Shown here: piece by piece, positions 7,649-13,802 of the stretch
Numbering within the stretch: position 1 is the stretch's first letter
Layout of the letters: each line of letters starts with the position of its first letter
Assembly (NCBI GenBank): GCA_003531155.1
Contig: DQHR01000033.1
Span: forward strand, 29,899 to 45,469
From: Bacteroidales bacterium
Lineage (GTDB): Bacteria; Bacteroidota; Bacteroidia; Bacteroidales; Tenuifilaceae
Length of the DNA stretch: 15,571 nucleotides
Direction: 5' to 3'
Translations under genes and position numbers: made by a program
Notes under the pieces: model-generated
Told to the model about the DNA's origin: nothing
Databases searched by the model: none
What the model saw: the letters and a program-made list of their open reading frames with translations, nothing else

Positions 7649-7746
7649 TAATAATGGGTATTAAGATTATATACTATTAACGGTACTAAAAAAAGTAACC
7701 CAAATATTGCTAAACGATAATAAAATGTTTTAATTTGTATTGTCAT
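7648..7746 (-). CDS. Small hydrophobic peptide, 32 residues
   Basis: The frame encodes MTIQIKTFYYRLAIFGLLFL followed by VPLIVYNLNTHY. It has a basic/aromatic head and one membrane helix (about 12-27). The start is fixed because a stop codon lies immediately before the ATG. Its stop overlaps the ATG of the 56-residue frame in TAATG, so the pair may be translated together. No family is recognised, and a chance frame cannot be excluded for something this short, but the coupling and downstream terminator argue for a real two-peptide unit. Confidence 0.4.
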   Translation of the reverse strand: MTIQIKTFYYRLAIFGLLFLVPLIVYNLNTHY

Positions 7747-7749
7747 TTA

Positions 7750-8310
7750 CAATTAAAGCATATTAGAGTCGATGCAATTTAGATTTGTGTTGGCTCTTTT
7801 TTGTACCTACCAACAGCACAAATTTACGAAATCACCAAACGACTTTAATAATCATAAAACAATTGTTATTAACAATCTATTAGTCTTATTACCAAATAGA
7901 TGCCTCACTGCATTTTTTGATAGTGTTTTTTTACTGAACTTGATTGATTAATATATAACTGTAAATAACAGACATTTAGGCGTTTATGCAATTTGTAGAA
8001 TGATAGGCGTTTAACCACAAAGTCGTAATATTAACAATTTTTATAAACAACTGTTTATTAGCACTGTGTGTTTTCTCTTATTCCAAATAGAAAAAAATGT
8101 TAATAACTTTGAGATAGATTGACTGTACTAACTTTTTATATGGTTTTTTGCTTTGTAGTTTTCAGATTTAAAAGTTTGCTTATCCTATGTTCGACCTTGG
8201 TTGCTCCTAAATCGTAATGATTGACAAAGACTATCTTTTATTTCAAACTAAACATTTACTATATTTATGTGTAGCAGGCGTTTATTATAAAAATTGAACG
8301 ATTCATTTAA
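7750..8310. other. AT-rich non-coding stretch
   Basis: I see no coding frame on either strand. The stretch holds the palindrome AACAATTGTT (7858-7867), a TAAACA-AC-TGTTTA dyad near 8043 and three copies of AGGCGTTTA. It separates the minus-strand small frames from the plus-strand accessory block. No integrase, transposase or recognisable insertion sequence end is present. Confidence 0.5.
7978..8284. repeat. Three direct copies of AGGCGTTTA
   Basis: The identical 9-mer occurs at 7978-7986, 8005-8013 and 8276-8284, all on the plus strand. The sequence before copies two and three is also similar (TGTAGAATGAT and TGTGTAGC). The GGCG core stands out in this very AT-rich DNA. They could be binding sites of a regulator or recombination-related repeats. 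Confidence 0.45.
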
Positions 8311-8382
8311 AAGCATAAGCTAAACCTATCAGCCAATATAAGAATACGAGGAAAACTGGTAGAGTCAAAAGAACTTCTTGAA

Positions 8383-8469
8383 ATGGATGATTACAAGCAA
8401 GGGGCAAGATTCCTCTATTGCAAGAAGTGTGATGAGTATGCAATACTATCAAGGTGTGAGTTTGGATAA
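8383..8469 (+). CDS. Possible leader peptide or remnant of a zinc-ribbon protein, 28 residues
   Basis: The frame from the ATG at 8383 encodes MDDYKQGARFLYCKKCDEYA then ILSRCEFG and a stop at 8467-8469. The same frame is open from 8311 without a start codon, adding GKLVESKELLE-like sequence that looks protein-like. Two readings fit: a 3' remnant of a larger gene with a C-x2-C motif, or a short leader frame. It covers the two upstream segments (8445-8462) that pair with the terminator region, which is how leader peptides work in attenuators. A competing 60-codon frame starting at 8378 reads through the terminator and is less credible. Confidence 0.25.
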   Translation: MDDYKQGARFLYCKKCDEYAILSRCEFG

Positions 8470-8520
8470 AAAACTTAATAGAAACAGCTTGATAGTGACT
8501 AACTCACAGAAATGTGGGTT
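8445..8520 (+). promoter_or_regulatory. Possible attenuator with competing stems
   Basis: ACTATCAAG (8445-8453) is perfectly complementary to CTTGATAGT (8488-8496), and TGTGAGTT (8455-8462) to AACTCACA (8501-8508). AACTCACA is also the left arm of the terminator stem at 8501-8520. The first pairing allows the terminator, the second excludes it, and the two cross each other. This is the layout of a transcription attenuator, or alternatively of a pseudoknotted small RNA. No ligand is suggested. The next gene on the strand is at 8749. Confidence 0.4.
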
Positions 8521-8524
8521 TTTT
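8501..8524 (+). terminator. Intrinsic terminator upstream of the three-gene block
   Basis: An 8-bp stem, AACTCACA with TGTGGGTT (one wobble pair), closed by a GAAA tetraloop, runs directly into six T residues (8519-8524). It must end an RNA starting upstream, since no full gene precedes it on this strand. Confidence 0.8.
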
Positions 8525-8609
8525 GTTATCTTAAAAAAGCATATTAAAAAAGGACATTGATTTTAAAGAATAGTTTGCATAAAAAATGTATTCGAGGATT
8601 GTATTAAAA

Positions 8610-8660
8610 ATGAAAAAATATTTCATTTTGATGTTAATATTATTCATTAGTATACTATAG
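8610..8660 (+). CDS. Possible 16-residue hydrophobic peptide
   Basis: ATG at 8610 opens MKKYFILMLILFISIL and a stop. It looks like the start of a signal peptide cut short by a stop codon, or a very small membrane peptide. The frame is too short to call with any certainty. The rest of the gap 8525-8748 shows nothing else beyond AT-rich sequence, with TTGACA at 8693-8698 lacking a matching second box. Confidence 0.15.
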   Translation: MKKYFILMLILFISIL

Positions 8661-8748
8661 ATTTAAATGTTTTTTTACTAACTTGACATAGAATTATAAT
8701 AAAAACATTCCACAATCTTTCCCTTTATAAATTGATAAATAAAAGAAT

Positions 8749-9609
8749 ATGAATACATCACAGGATTTATTAAAGCGACTAATTAAACTATTTCCAGTAA
8801 AAGTGCTAAAGGAAGAATTTAATTTAACCAGCACTTCAGATTCTTTATATGATGAAATAATTCAAAATATAAATGAATCACTAATTAAGGATTTTGTTTA
8901 TTCAAATATTAATTTGACAAAGCAACATATTTACATATATGATATAGATAAGACTTTTAATATCAATAGTTTCAAAAGGGAGTCTTTCCCTTTCCCTGTC
9001 ATAAAAAGTAGTTCAGCTGCCAACGAACTTACTATAGTTATTTCACCTATTGTTGATTTTAGTGTAGTGCTTTCAAATCCTTATGAAGAAACAAATATTC
9101 AATTTCATCAACCTTTTATTATTAGACTTAAAGAAAAGAAACTGATTATTCAAAGTACTATATTAGAGAAGAAAATTGGTGCTTATTTTGAGTCAAATAG
9201 AAAGGTTTTGGATGTTGTGAAAGTTAATGACGAACTTGAAAGTATTTTAAAAGTAATGGGTTATTTTTTAGATTATTCTTTTAATATTTGTGATTTAAAC
9301 AAAGGGGTTAAACACATGTGGGAGAAGGACACAATTGATTCAAAATATGTCAAATGGAAGAAGAATAGATCTACCACAACTGAATCTATGGACGAGGACT
9401 ATACCCTTAAGAGTCAATATCCCGATGTATATAAAAGCCTAATGAAGTCTCCCTTAAACAAGACTATTTTTAAATACTTGTTAAATGATGAATTGCTCCC
9501 GGAACATTTTACAATTGATCCGTCAAATGGAGAACTAAGTGTGCCTATTTTTCCAAAAAATCAAAATCAAATAAGAAATGTTATTGATGGAATTCTTTCA
9601 CAAAATTGA
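8749..9609 (+). CDS. Unknown protein, first gene of a three-gene block, 286 residues
   Basis: I recognise no family. The first 60 residues are helical (DLLKRLIKLFPVKVLKEEFN, then DEIIQNINESLIKDFVY), of a kind that could be a small adaptor-like bundle. A segment TKQHIYIYDID (about 58-68) opens a beta-rich middle (ELTIVISPIVDFSVVL, PFIIRLKEKKLIIQS). A polar linker KKNRSTTTESMDEDYT (about 205-220) leads to a C-terminal helical region ending NQIRNVIDGILSQN. There is no signal peptide, no membrane helix and no obvious nuclease, NTPase or protease motif. Its 3' end overlaps the next gene by up to 32 bases, implying one operon and likely coupled translation. Codons are strongly A/T-ending and Ile/Lys/Asn-rich compared with glnS, suggesting transfer. 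The start ATG has no Shine-Dalgarno. Confidence 0.75.
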   Translation: MNTSQDLLKRLIKLFPVKVLKEEFNLTSTSDSLYDEIIQNINESLIKDFVYSNINLTKQHIYIYDIDKTFNINSFKRESFPFPVIKSSSAANELTIVISPIVDFSVVLSNPYEETNIQFHQPFIIRLKEKKLIIQSTILEKKIGAYFESNRKVLDVVKVNDELESILKVMGYFLDYSFNICDLNKGVKHMWEKDTIDSKYVKWKKNRSTTTESMDEDYTLKSQYPDVYKSLMKSPLNKTIFKYLLNDELLPEHFTIDPSNGELSVPIFPKNQNQIRNVIDGILSQN

Positions 9610-9958
9610 TAAGTCTTTTATTGGTAGGTTTATAGATAAAAGATTGAAAATAATAGCTTCTACAGACCCTGAAAGAATTTATGTGGAGAATGTTAGAAGT
9701 TTTTATGGAGTAAAGACATCTGTAGCGAAGATTTTCTGTGAGATGGCAACCAAGGATAATCTTTTTAGAAAAAACTTTGCCGTCAATTGCCCTAATGATT
9801 CTTGTCAAAGGGTTATTGTTACATTTAATTCAAAACATGATATTCCTGAAAGTATTATTTGTGAGCATTGTCAACTTCTTGAAAAAGATAAATTCGAGTT
9901 CAGAAAAGATGAACTTAAAGTTGTCGAGTTTTATAAACTAAATACCGCTGTATCATGA
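9578..9958 (+). CDS. Zinc-ribbon-like protein, second gene of the block, 126 residues
   Basis: Four cysteines form a C-x4-C (Cys71, Cys76, in CPNDSC) and a C-x2-C (Cys95, Cys98, in CEHC), with 18 residues between the pairs, the spacing of a treble-clef or zinc-ribbon knuckle. The N-terminal 65 residues are helical and basic (KSFIGRFIDKRLKII, SVAKIFCEMATKDNLFRKN), possibly a winged-helix or adaptor part. The start may be ATG 9578 or ATG 9587, both inside the end of the preceding gene. The last four bases (ATGA) overlap the start of the third gene. No enzyme motif is visible, so a nucleic-acid or protein-binding role is an inference from the zinc ribbon only. It shares the AT-rich codon use of its neighbours. 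Confidence 0.7.
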   Translation: MLLMEFFHKIDKSFIGRFIDKRLKIIASTDPERIYVENVRSFYGVKTSVAKIFCEMATKDNLFRKNFAVNCPNDSCQRVIVTFNSKHDIPESIICEHCQLLEKDKFEFRKDELKVVEFYKLNTAVS

Positions 9959-10203
9959 ACAACAGCAGCGAAAATAGCGAGTTGACTAAAGAGAAAATAC
10001 AAGTCTATCAAATTGTTTTTTCTATGTTTATACAGTTATTACTTGTATTAGCAGGTATTGTTGCGTTTTTTATAGTTTTATATAATATATTAAACGAACC
10101 AGATAATTACACTAAGATGATTTATGGTGCATTAGACACTATGCTAGGCAGCACTATTTATTTAGTTTATAGACATTATTTTCCTGTTAAAGCAAAAGAA
10201 TAA
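9955..10203 (+). CDS. Small two-helix membrane protein, third gene of the block, 82 residues
   Basis: The N-terminus is polar (MNNSSENSELTKEKIQ). Two hydrophobic helices follow: about residues 18-45 (IVFSMFIQLLLVLAGIVAFF onward) and 55-73 (IYGALDTMLGSTIYLVY). The end is basic (RHYFPVKAKE), so both termini are probably cytoplasmic. It begins within the ATGA overlap with the second gene. Small two-helix proteins at the end of a soluble sensor/adaptor operon are common as membrane-acting effectors in bacterial conflict systems, and holin-like proteins have the same size, but no specific family is recognised. A bidirectional terminator follows 29 bases later, closing the operon. Confidence 0.7.
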   Translation: MNNSSENSELTKEKIQVYQIVFSMFIQLLLVLAGIVAFFIVLYNILNEPDNYTKMIYGALDTMLGSTIYLVYRHYFPVKAKE

Positions 10204-10231
10204 AAATAAAATTACTGTCCCCTTAAAAAAC

Positions 10232-10266
10232 AATCCCTCTCTAATCGTTTGATTTAAAGAGGGATT
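10232..10266. terminator. Bidirectional terminator between the three-gene block and tRNA-Gln
   Basis: AATCCCTCT (10232-10240) pairs with AGAGGGATT (10258-10266), and AATC pairs with GATT nearer the loop. On the minus strand the stem is followed by GTTTTTT, ending the tRNA-Gln transcript. On the plus strand it is followed by TTAAATTT, ending the three-gene message. Confidence 0.8.
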
Positions 10267-10279
10267 TTAAATTTAATTG

Positions 10280-10352
10280 TTGTCCTGCAAGGGGTCGAAC
10301 CTCGAGTCTTCTGAGCCAGAGTCAGACGTGTTGCCAATTACACTACAGGACA
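10280..10352 (-). tRNA. tRNA-Gln (anticodon CTG)
   Basis: Acceptor stem TGTCCTG pairs fully with CAGGACA; the D-arm is GTGT-loop-ACAC. The anticodon stem TCTGA/TCAGA encloses CTCTGGC, giving anticodon CTG (reads CAG). The T-arm is CGAGG-TTCGACC-CCTTG, with discriminator A at 10280. The 3' CCA is not encoded. It lies 126 bases downstream of glnS on the same strand, with its own promoter. Confidence 0.95.
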
Positions 10353-10364
10353 GTTATACAACTG

Positions 10365-10396
10365 TAAAGATATACGAAGTTGTTTAATTTTTCAAA
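10365..10396 (-). promoter_or_regulatory. Promoter of tRNA-Gln
   Basis: On the minus strand TTTG (10393-10396) is followed after 20 bases by TATCTTTA (10365-10372), one base off TAnnTTTG. The start would fall some five to ten bases before the mature tRNA. It shows that tRNA-Gln need not depend on read-through from glnS. Confidence 0.6.
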
Positions 10397-10432
10397 GGGT
10401 TTTTGTGAAAAAAGTGGTAAGAAATAAGTGAA

Positions 10433-10463
10433 AAGTTGCTAGTTTTCTACAAACTAACAACTT
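10433..10463 (-). terminator. Intrinsic terminator of glnS
   Basis: AAGTTGCTAGTTT (10433-10445) and AAACTAACAACTT (10451-10463) form a 13-bp stem with one wobble pair and a 5-base loop. On the minus strand it runs into TTTTCAC. It lies 15 bases past the glnS stop, before the tRNA-Gln promoter. Confidence 0.7.
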
Positions 10464-10478
10464 AACACTAAAAACTAT

Positions 10479-12173
10479 TTATTGTGCCGATATCTTAGCC
10501 CAAGTATCTTTAAGGGTAACCGTACGGTTAAACACCATTGCTCCGGGTTTTGAGTCGTAATCGACGCTAAAGTAGCCCATTCGCTCAAACTGGAACTTAT
10601 CTAGCGCCTTAGCGCTGGCAAGAGCAGGCTCTAAATAACCATAAATCACCTTTAGCGATTCAGGGTTAATTCCCGATTTCCAATCCTGTCCTTCGGGCAC
10701 ATCATCAGGGTTTTCGCGCGAGAATAACCTGTCGAATAGCCTAATCTCGGTTTTAACAGCGTGCTGAGCCGATACCCAGTGAATGGTTCCTTGAACCTTA
10801 CGTCCATCGGGAGATTGACCTCCTTTCGATGCTGGATCATAAGTACAACGTAACTCAACAACATTGCCTGCGGCATCCTTAATCACCTCGTTGCACTTAA
10901 TGAAATATGCGTAACGTAATCTCACCTCCTGCCCTGGGGCTAAACGGAAGAATTTTTTAGGAGGATTCTCCATAAAGTCTTCTTGTTCTATATAAAGTTC
11001 ACGAGAGAAAGGAACCATGCGCTTTCCTGCTGATTCATCCTCGGGGTTATTAACTGCCTCAAGCTCCTCGGTTTGTCCTTCGGGATAGTTAGTGATAACC
11101 ACTTTAAGCGGGTTAAGCACAGCCATACGACGCTCGGCTCGTTTATTCAAATCCTCACGAAGGCAAAACTCAAGTAATGATATATCAATAACGTTATCGC
11201 GTTTAGCAACGCCTACTCTATCGGCAAAGGCACGAATTGCTTCGGGAGTGTAACCCCTACGGCGTAACCCGCAGATGGTAGGCATACGAGGATCATCCCA
11301 GCCCATAACAACCTTCTCTTGAACAAGCTGTAACAGCTTACGCTTGCTCATCATGGTGTAGGTCATATTTAAACGAGCAAACTCATATTGGTGCGATGGA
11401 AAAATCTCGAGCTTCTCTATAAACCAGTCGTAAAGCGGACGATGAACATCGAACTCGAGGGTACATATTGAGTGTGTAATCTGCTCAATTGAATCGCTTT
11501 GCCCGTGGGCATAGTCGTACATTGGATAGATACACCATTTATCGCCTGTACGATGATGATCAGAATGGATAATTCTGTAAAGAATTGGGTCGCGCATAAG
11601 CATGTTAGGGTGCGCCATATCGAGCTTTGCTCGAAGCACGCGTTCGCCATCCTTAAACTCGCCTGCACGCATTCTGCGGAACAGATCGAGGTTCTCCTCA
11701 ACCGAACGGTTTCTGAAAGAGCTATCCTTACCTGCTTGATTAACAGTACCCCTGTTTAAACGAATCTCCTCTTGGGTTTGATCATCAACATAGGCTAAAC
11801 CTTTTTGTATAAGAACCTCGGCCCAAAGATATAATTGCTCAAAATAATCGGAAGCGTAAAACTCGTTAGCCCAGTTGAATCCAAGCCAACGAACATCTTC
11901 TTTTATGGAATCAACATACTCTACATCCTCTTTTACAGGGTTGGTATCGTCGAACCTAAGGTTTGTTTTTCCGCCGTAACGCTGGGCAAGACCGAAGTTT
12001 AGGCATATCGATTTAGCGTGTCCGATATGTAGGTAACCATTAGGCTCTGGAGGAAAACGTGTGAGTACACGACCAGCGTGTTTGCCCGATTTTAAATCCT
12101 CTTCGATAATCTCCTCAAGAAAGTTTTTTGATTTCTCTTCCAAACCTTCGTTTTTAAGCGGTTCGCGTTCCAT
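10479..12173 (-). CDS. glnS: Glutaminyl-tRNA synthetase GlnS
   Basis: GlnRS charges tRNA-Gln with glutamine using ATP in the cytoplasm. The class I signature HIGH is at residues 49-52 within RFPPEPNGYLHIGHAKS, and the KMSKS-equivalent is MMSKRK near residue 273. RFDDTNPVKED and the VHRPLYDWFIEKL block, followed by the C-terminal anticodon-binding beta-barrels, distinguish it from glutamyl-tRNA synthetase. At 564 residues it matches the bacterial GlnRS length (554 in E. coli). The start ATG 12173 gives a normal N-terminus. It has its own terminator and its substrate tRNA-Gln gene follows directly. Its presence implies direct charging of tRNA-Gln. Codon use is less AT-biased than that of the 8749-10203 block, as expected for a core gene. 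Confidence 0.97.
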   Translation of the reverse strand: MEREPLKNEGLEEKSKNFLEEIIEEDLKSGKHAGRVLTRFPPEPNGYLHIGHAKSICLNFGLAQRYGGKTNLRFDDTNPVKEDVEYVDSIKEDVRWLGFNWANEFYASDYFEQLYLWAEVLIQKGLAYVDDQTQEEIRLNRGTVNQAGKDSSFRNRSVEENLDLFRRMRAGEFKDGERVLRAKLDMAHPNMLMRDPILYRIIHSDHHRTGDKWCIYPMYDYAHGQSDSIEQITHSICTLEFDVHRPLYDWFIEKLEIFPSHQYEFARLNMTYTMMSKRKLLQLVQEKVVMGWDDPRMPTICGLRRRGYTPEAIRAFADRVGVAKRDNVIDISLLEFCLREDLNKRAERRMAVLNPLKVVITNYPEGQTEELEAVNNPEDESAGKRMVPFSRELYIEQEDFMENPPKKFFRLAPGQEVRLRYAYFIKCNEVIKDAAGNVVELRCTYDPASKGGQSPDGRKVQGTIHWVSAQHAVKTEIRLFDRLFSRENPDDVPEGQDWKSGINPESLKVIYGYLEPALASAKALDKFQFERMGYFSVDYDSKPGAMVFNRTVTLKDTWAKISAQ

Positions 12174-12330
12174 TTTTGAAATATTGATTGAATGAAACGC
12201 AAAATTAGAATTTTAATGGATAATTGTACCGTATTGAGGATTACTTTTTTAAAGACCTAACAGCGAATGGAAAAAACAATGCGTGCGCCTTTATCTTTAA
12301 ATAATAAAATGCTAAATCATCAAAAGATAT

Positions 12331-12392
12331 AACCGCAAAGCCACTTAAGTTCACGCAAAGGAGACAAAGTTCTCATGACGACCTTTGCGGTT
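12331..12392. repeat. Inverted repeat AACCGCAAAG / CTTTGCGGTT with internal copy
   Basis: AACCGCAAAG (12331-12340) and CTTTGCGGTT (12383-12392) are perfect 10-bp inverted repeats 42 bases apart, with a further direct copy of CGCAAAG at 12354-12360. Short repeats of this GCAAAG type occur between genes in other Bacteroidota as I recall them. The 12174-12422 gap holds no coding frame. Confidence 0.5.
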
Positions 12393-12422
12393 CATTTATG
12401 AAATAAAAATCTAAACAATAAA

Positions 12423-12450
12423 CCCCACCAAGCATAAATGTTTGATGGGG
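12423..12450 (-). terminator. Terminator of the ECF sigma operon
   Basis: CCCCA (12423-12427) pairs with TGGGG (12446-12450). The inner CAA/TTG and CAT/ATG pairs are interrupted by one mismatch and one wobble. On the minus strand it leads into TTTATTGTTT, 29 bases past the stop of the 12480 gene. Confidence 0.7.
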
Positions 12451-12479
12451 CTACATCACTTAAAAATGAACTTGAAAAA

Positions 12480-13802
12480 TTATTGAATTGTAAAATTTAG
12501 ATCGTAAGCAATAAAGTTGAATTCACACTTAGCATCTGTACTAGTACTGCAATCGAGTTCAATTTTGCTATCCTTTTCGATATAAACTAATGGCCGATTT
12601 TTGAAGCGTTCTCTTGGATAGTTTATCTTTCCATAAGTGCTATTGCAAATTAAACGATAATTTAAAGCAGGATCAACATTTAACTTTACAGAACCATACT
12701 TAAAATCACCTTTAAAACTTGTAAACGTTGGAGCTATTTTTTGTACAGAAATTTCTGAATCGTAGCAACTTGGTAGATTAACCGAAGAGCTAACAGTTCC
12801 TAAATGAAACTTATTATACTTCGAATTTTCGCAGGTAATATCGTTCAATTCGTTAATAGTATAAGCATCATTGTAACTAGTTTTTATTGCAAATGAGCCA
12901 ACACTAGCAGCATCAAACTCGCTATATTTTGAATCAAACTCAACTTTTGCAAAACTGCCAACCTCAACGTTACAATTGTAAAGGGTAAACTTTCCAAGGT
13001 TTGATGTACCTTTAGCGTTAAGCGTAGTGTACTTTGCATCCATATCAACCCCTTTTAAATTCTCGATGTTGTAAGTATCGTTATATGAATCTAAAACAAG
13101 TAGATTGATAGATTTACTTGTAAATTTTGAGTATTTAGAAGTTACTATCACTTTGTTTAACTCATCAAAAACGAATTTACTATCGTAAATATTAAACTTA
13201 GCATCTTTGCCTTTACCTGCATTAACAGTTGAATACTTGGTTTCGAAAACGCTCTTGTCGCCAAAATCACCCATTTCAACATCTACATTGTACAAATCAA
13301 AATCGATACTTCCCAATAGACTAGCCGACTTTACACTATTATATTTACTTTTCAAATTAAATGCAATGCTTTCTGGAACCCAAATTGCATATGTGGCTTT
13401 GAATGATGATGTTGAAACAGACTCCCCTGTTGTTAATTTGGTTTTTTCATAAAATCCCATAATTTTTATAGTGCCCTCGCTAAAAACAGTGTTAATCTCA
13501 ATGGAACCTCCACCCTGTTCCACCTTGGGGTTTTTAAATGCGGCTAAAATTTTATCGATATCTTCCTTACTCCCATTCGAAATAATGATTTCGCCAGTTA
13601 GCTTAACCTCATTGCTCTTCCATGTGTTAATTTGCAAATCGGAATCGTACATATTAAGAACCAACTTATCTGACGCCGAAACCTTGTATGTAAGTTCAAA
13701 TTTATCCTTTACCTCATCGGAACTGGCAAATACTGGTTTGAAACCATACTGAAGTGCTGCAGTTAGCGCAAGTAACTTAAATATTGATGATATGTTTTTC
13801 AT
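12480..13802 (-). CDS. Exported repetitive beta-rich protein, adhesin-like (DUF4097-like)
   Basis: MKNISSIFKLLALTAALQYG begins a signal peptide, likely cut after VFA, so the mature protein is outside the cytoplasm. ATG 13802 is preferred; an in-frame ATG at 13820 would add six residues and deepen the overlap with the upstream gene. The first part (DKLVLNMYDSDLQINTWKSN, VKLTGEIIISNG) resembles the putative-adhesin DUF4097 group. After it come repeats of about 20-25 residues with SKYSxF and DSYNDxYNI themes (for example SKYSKFTSKS, DSKYSEFDAAS, NSKYNKFHLG), which suggest a stacked beta-helix. It is the last gene of the sigma/anti-sigma operon and overlaps the middle gene by 26 bases, so it is probably the main output or partner of that signalling unit. 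Ligand and role are unknown. Confidence 0.75.
   Translation of the reverse strand: MKNISSIFKLLALTAALQYGFKPVFASSDEVKDKFELTYKVSASDKLVLNMYDSDLQINTWKSNEVKLTGEIIISNGSKEDIDKILAAFKNPKVEQGGGSIEINTVFSEGTIKIMGFYEKTKLTTGESVSTSSFKATYAIWVPESIAFNLKSKYNSVKSASLLGSIDFDLYNVDVEMGDFGDKSVFETKYSTVNAGKGKDAKFNIYDSKFVFDELNKVIVTSKYSKFTSKSINLLVLDSYNDTYNIENLKGVDMDAKYTTLNAKGTSNLGKFTLYNCNVEVGSFAKVEFDSKYSEFDAASVGSFAIKTSYNDAYTINELNDITCENSKYNKFHLGTVSSSVNLPSCYDSEISVQKIAPTFTSFKGDFKYGSVKLNVDPALNYRLICNSTYGKINYPRERFKNRPLVYIEKDSKIELDCSTSTDAKCEFNFIAYDLNFTIQ

Noticed and set aside
7750..8310. CRISPR array or insertion sequence
   Set aside because: The AGGCGTTTA copies are only nine bases and unevenly spaced, and there is no transposase frame or pair of terminal inverted repeats.
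8348..8524. Retron msr/msd RNA or another system-specific RNA
   Set aside because: No reverse transcriptase with a YxDD motif is encoded nearby, and the repeats do not follow the msr/msd layout.
8378..8560. 60-codon frame starting at 8378
   Set aside because: It runs through the intrinsic terminator and its T-tract and has no protein-like composition; the 8311-8469 frame is more convincing.
8690..8748. TTGACA as a -35 box for the three-gene block
   Set aside because: No second box lies at the right spacing, and Bacteroidota promoters do not use this pattern.
7145..10352. Direct duplication of the tRNA-Gln 3' end marking an integrated element
   Set aside because: I looked for a second copy of the terminal tRNA sequence in the window and found none; TGTCC at 10216 is too short to count.
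10652..11759. Alternative frames within glnS
   Set aside because: They lie wholly within the well-supported glnS gene and have no family features.
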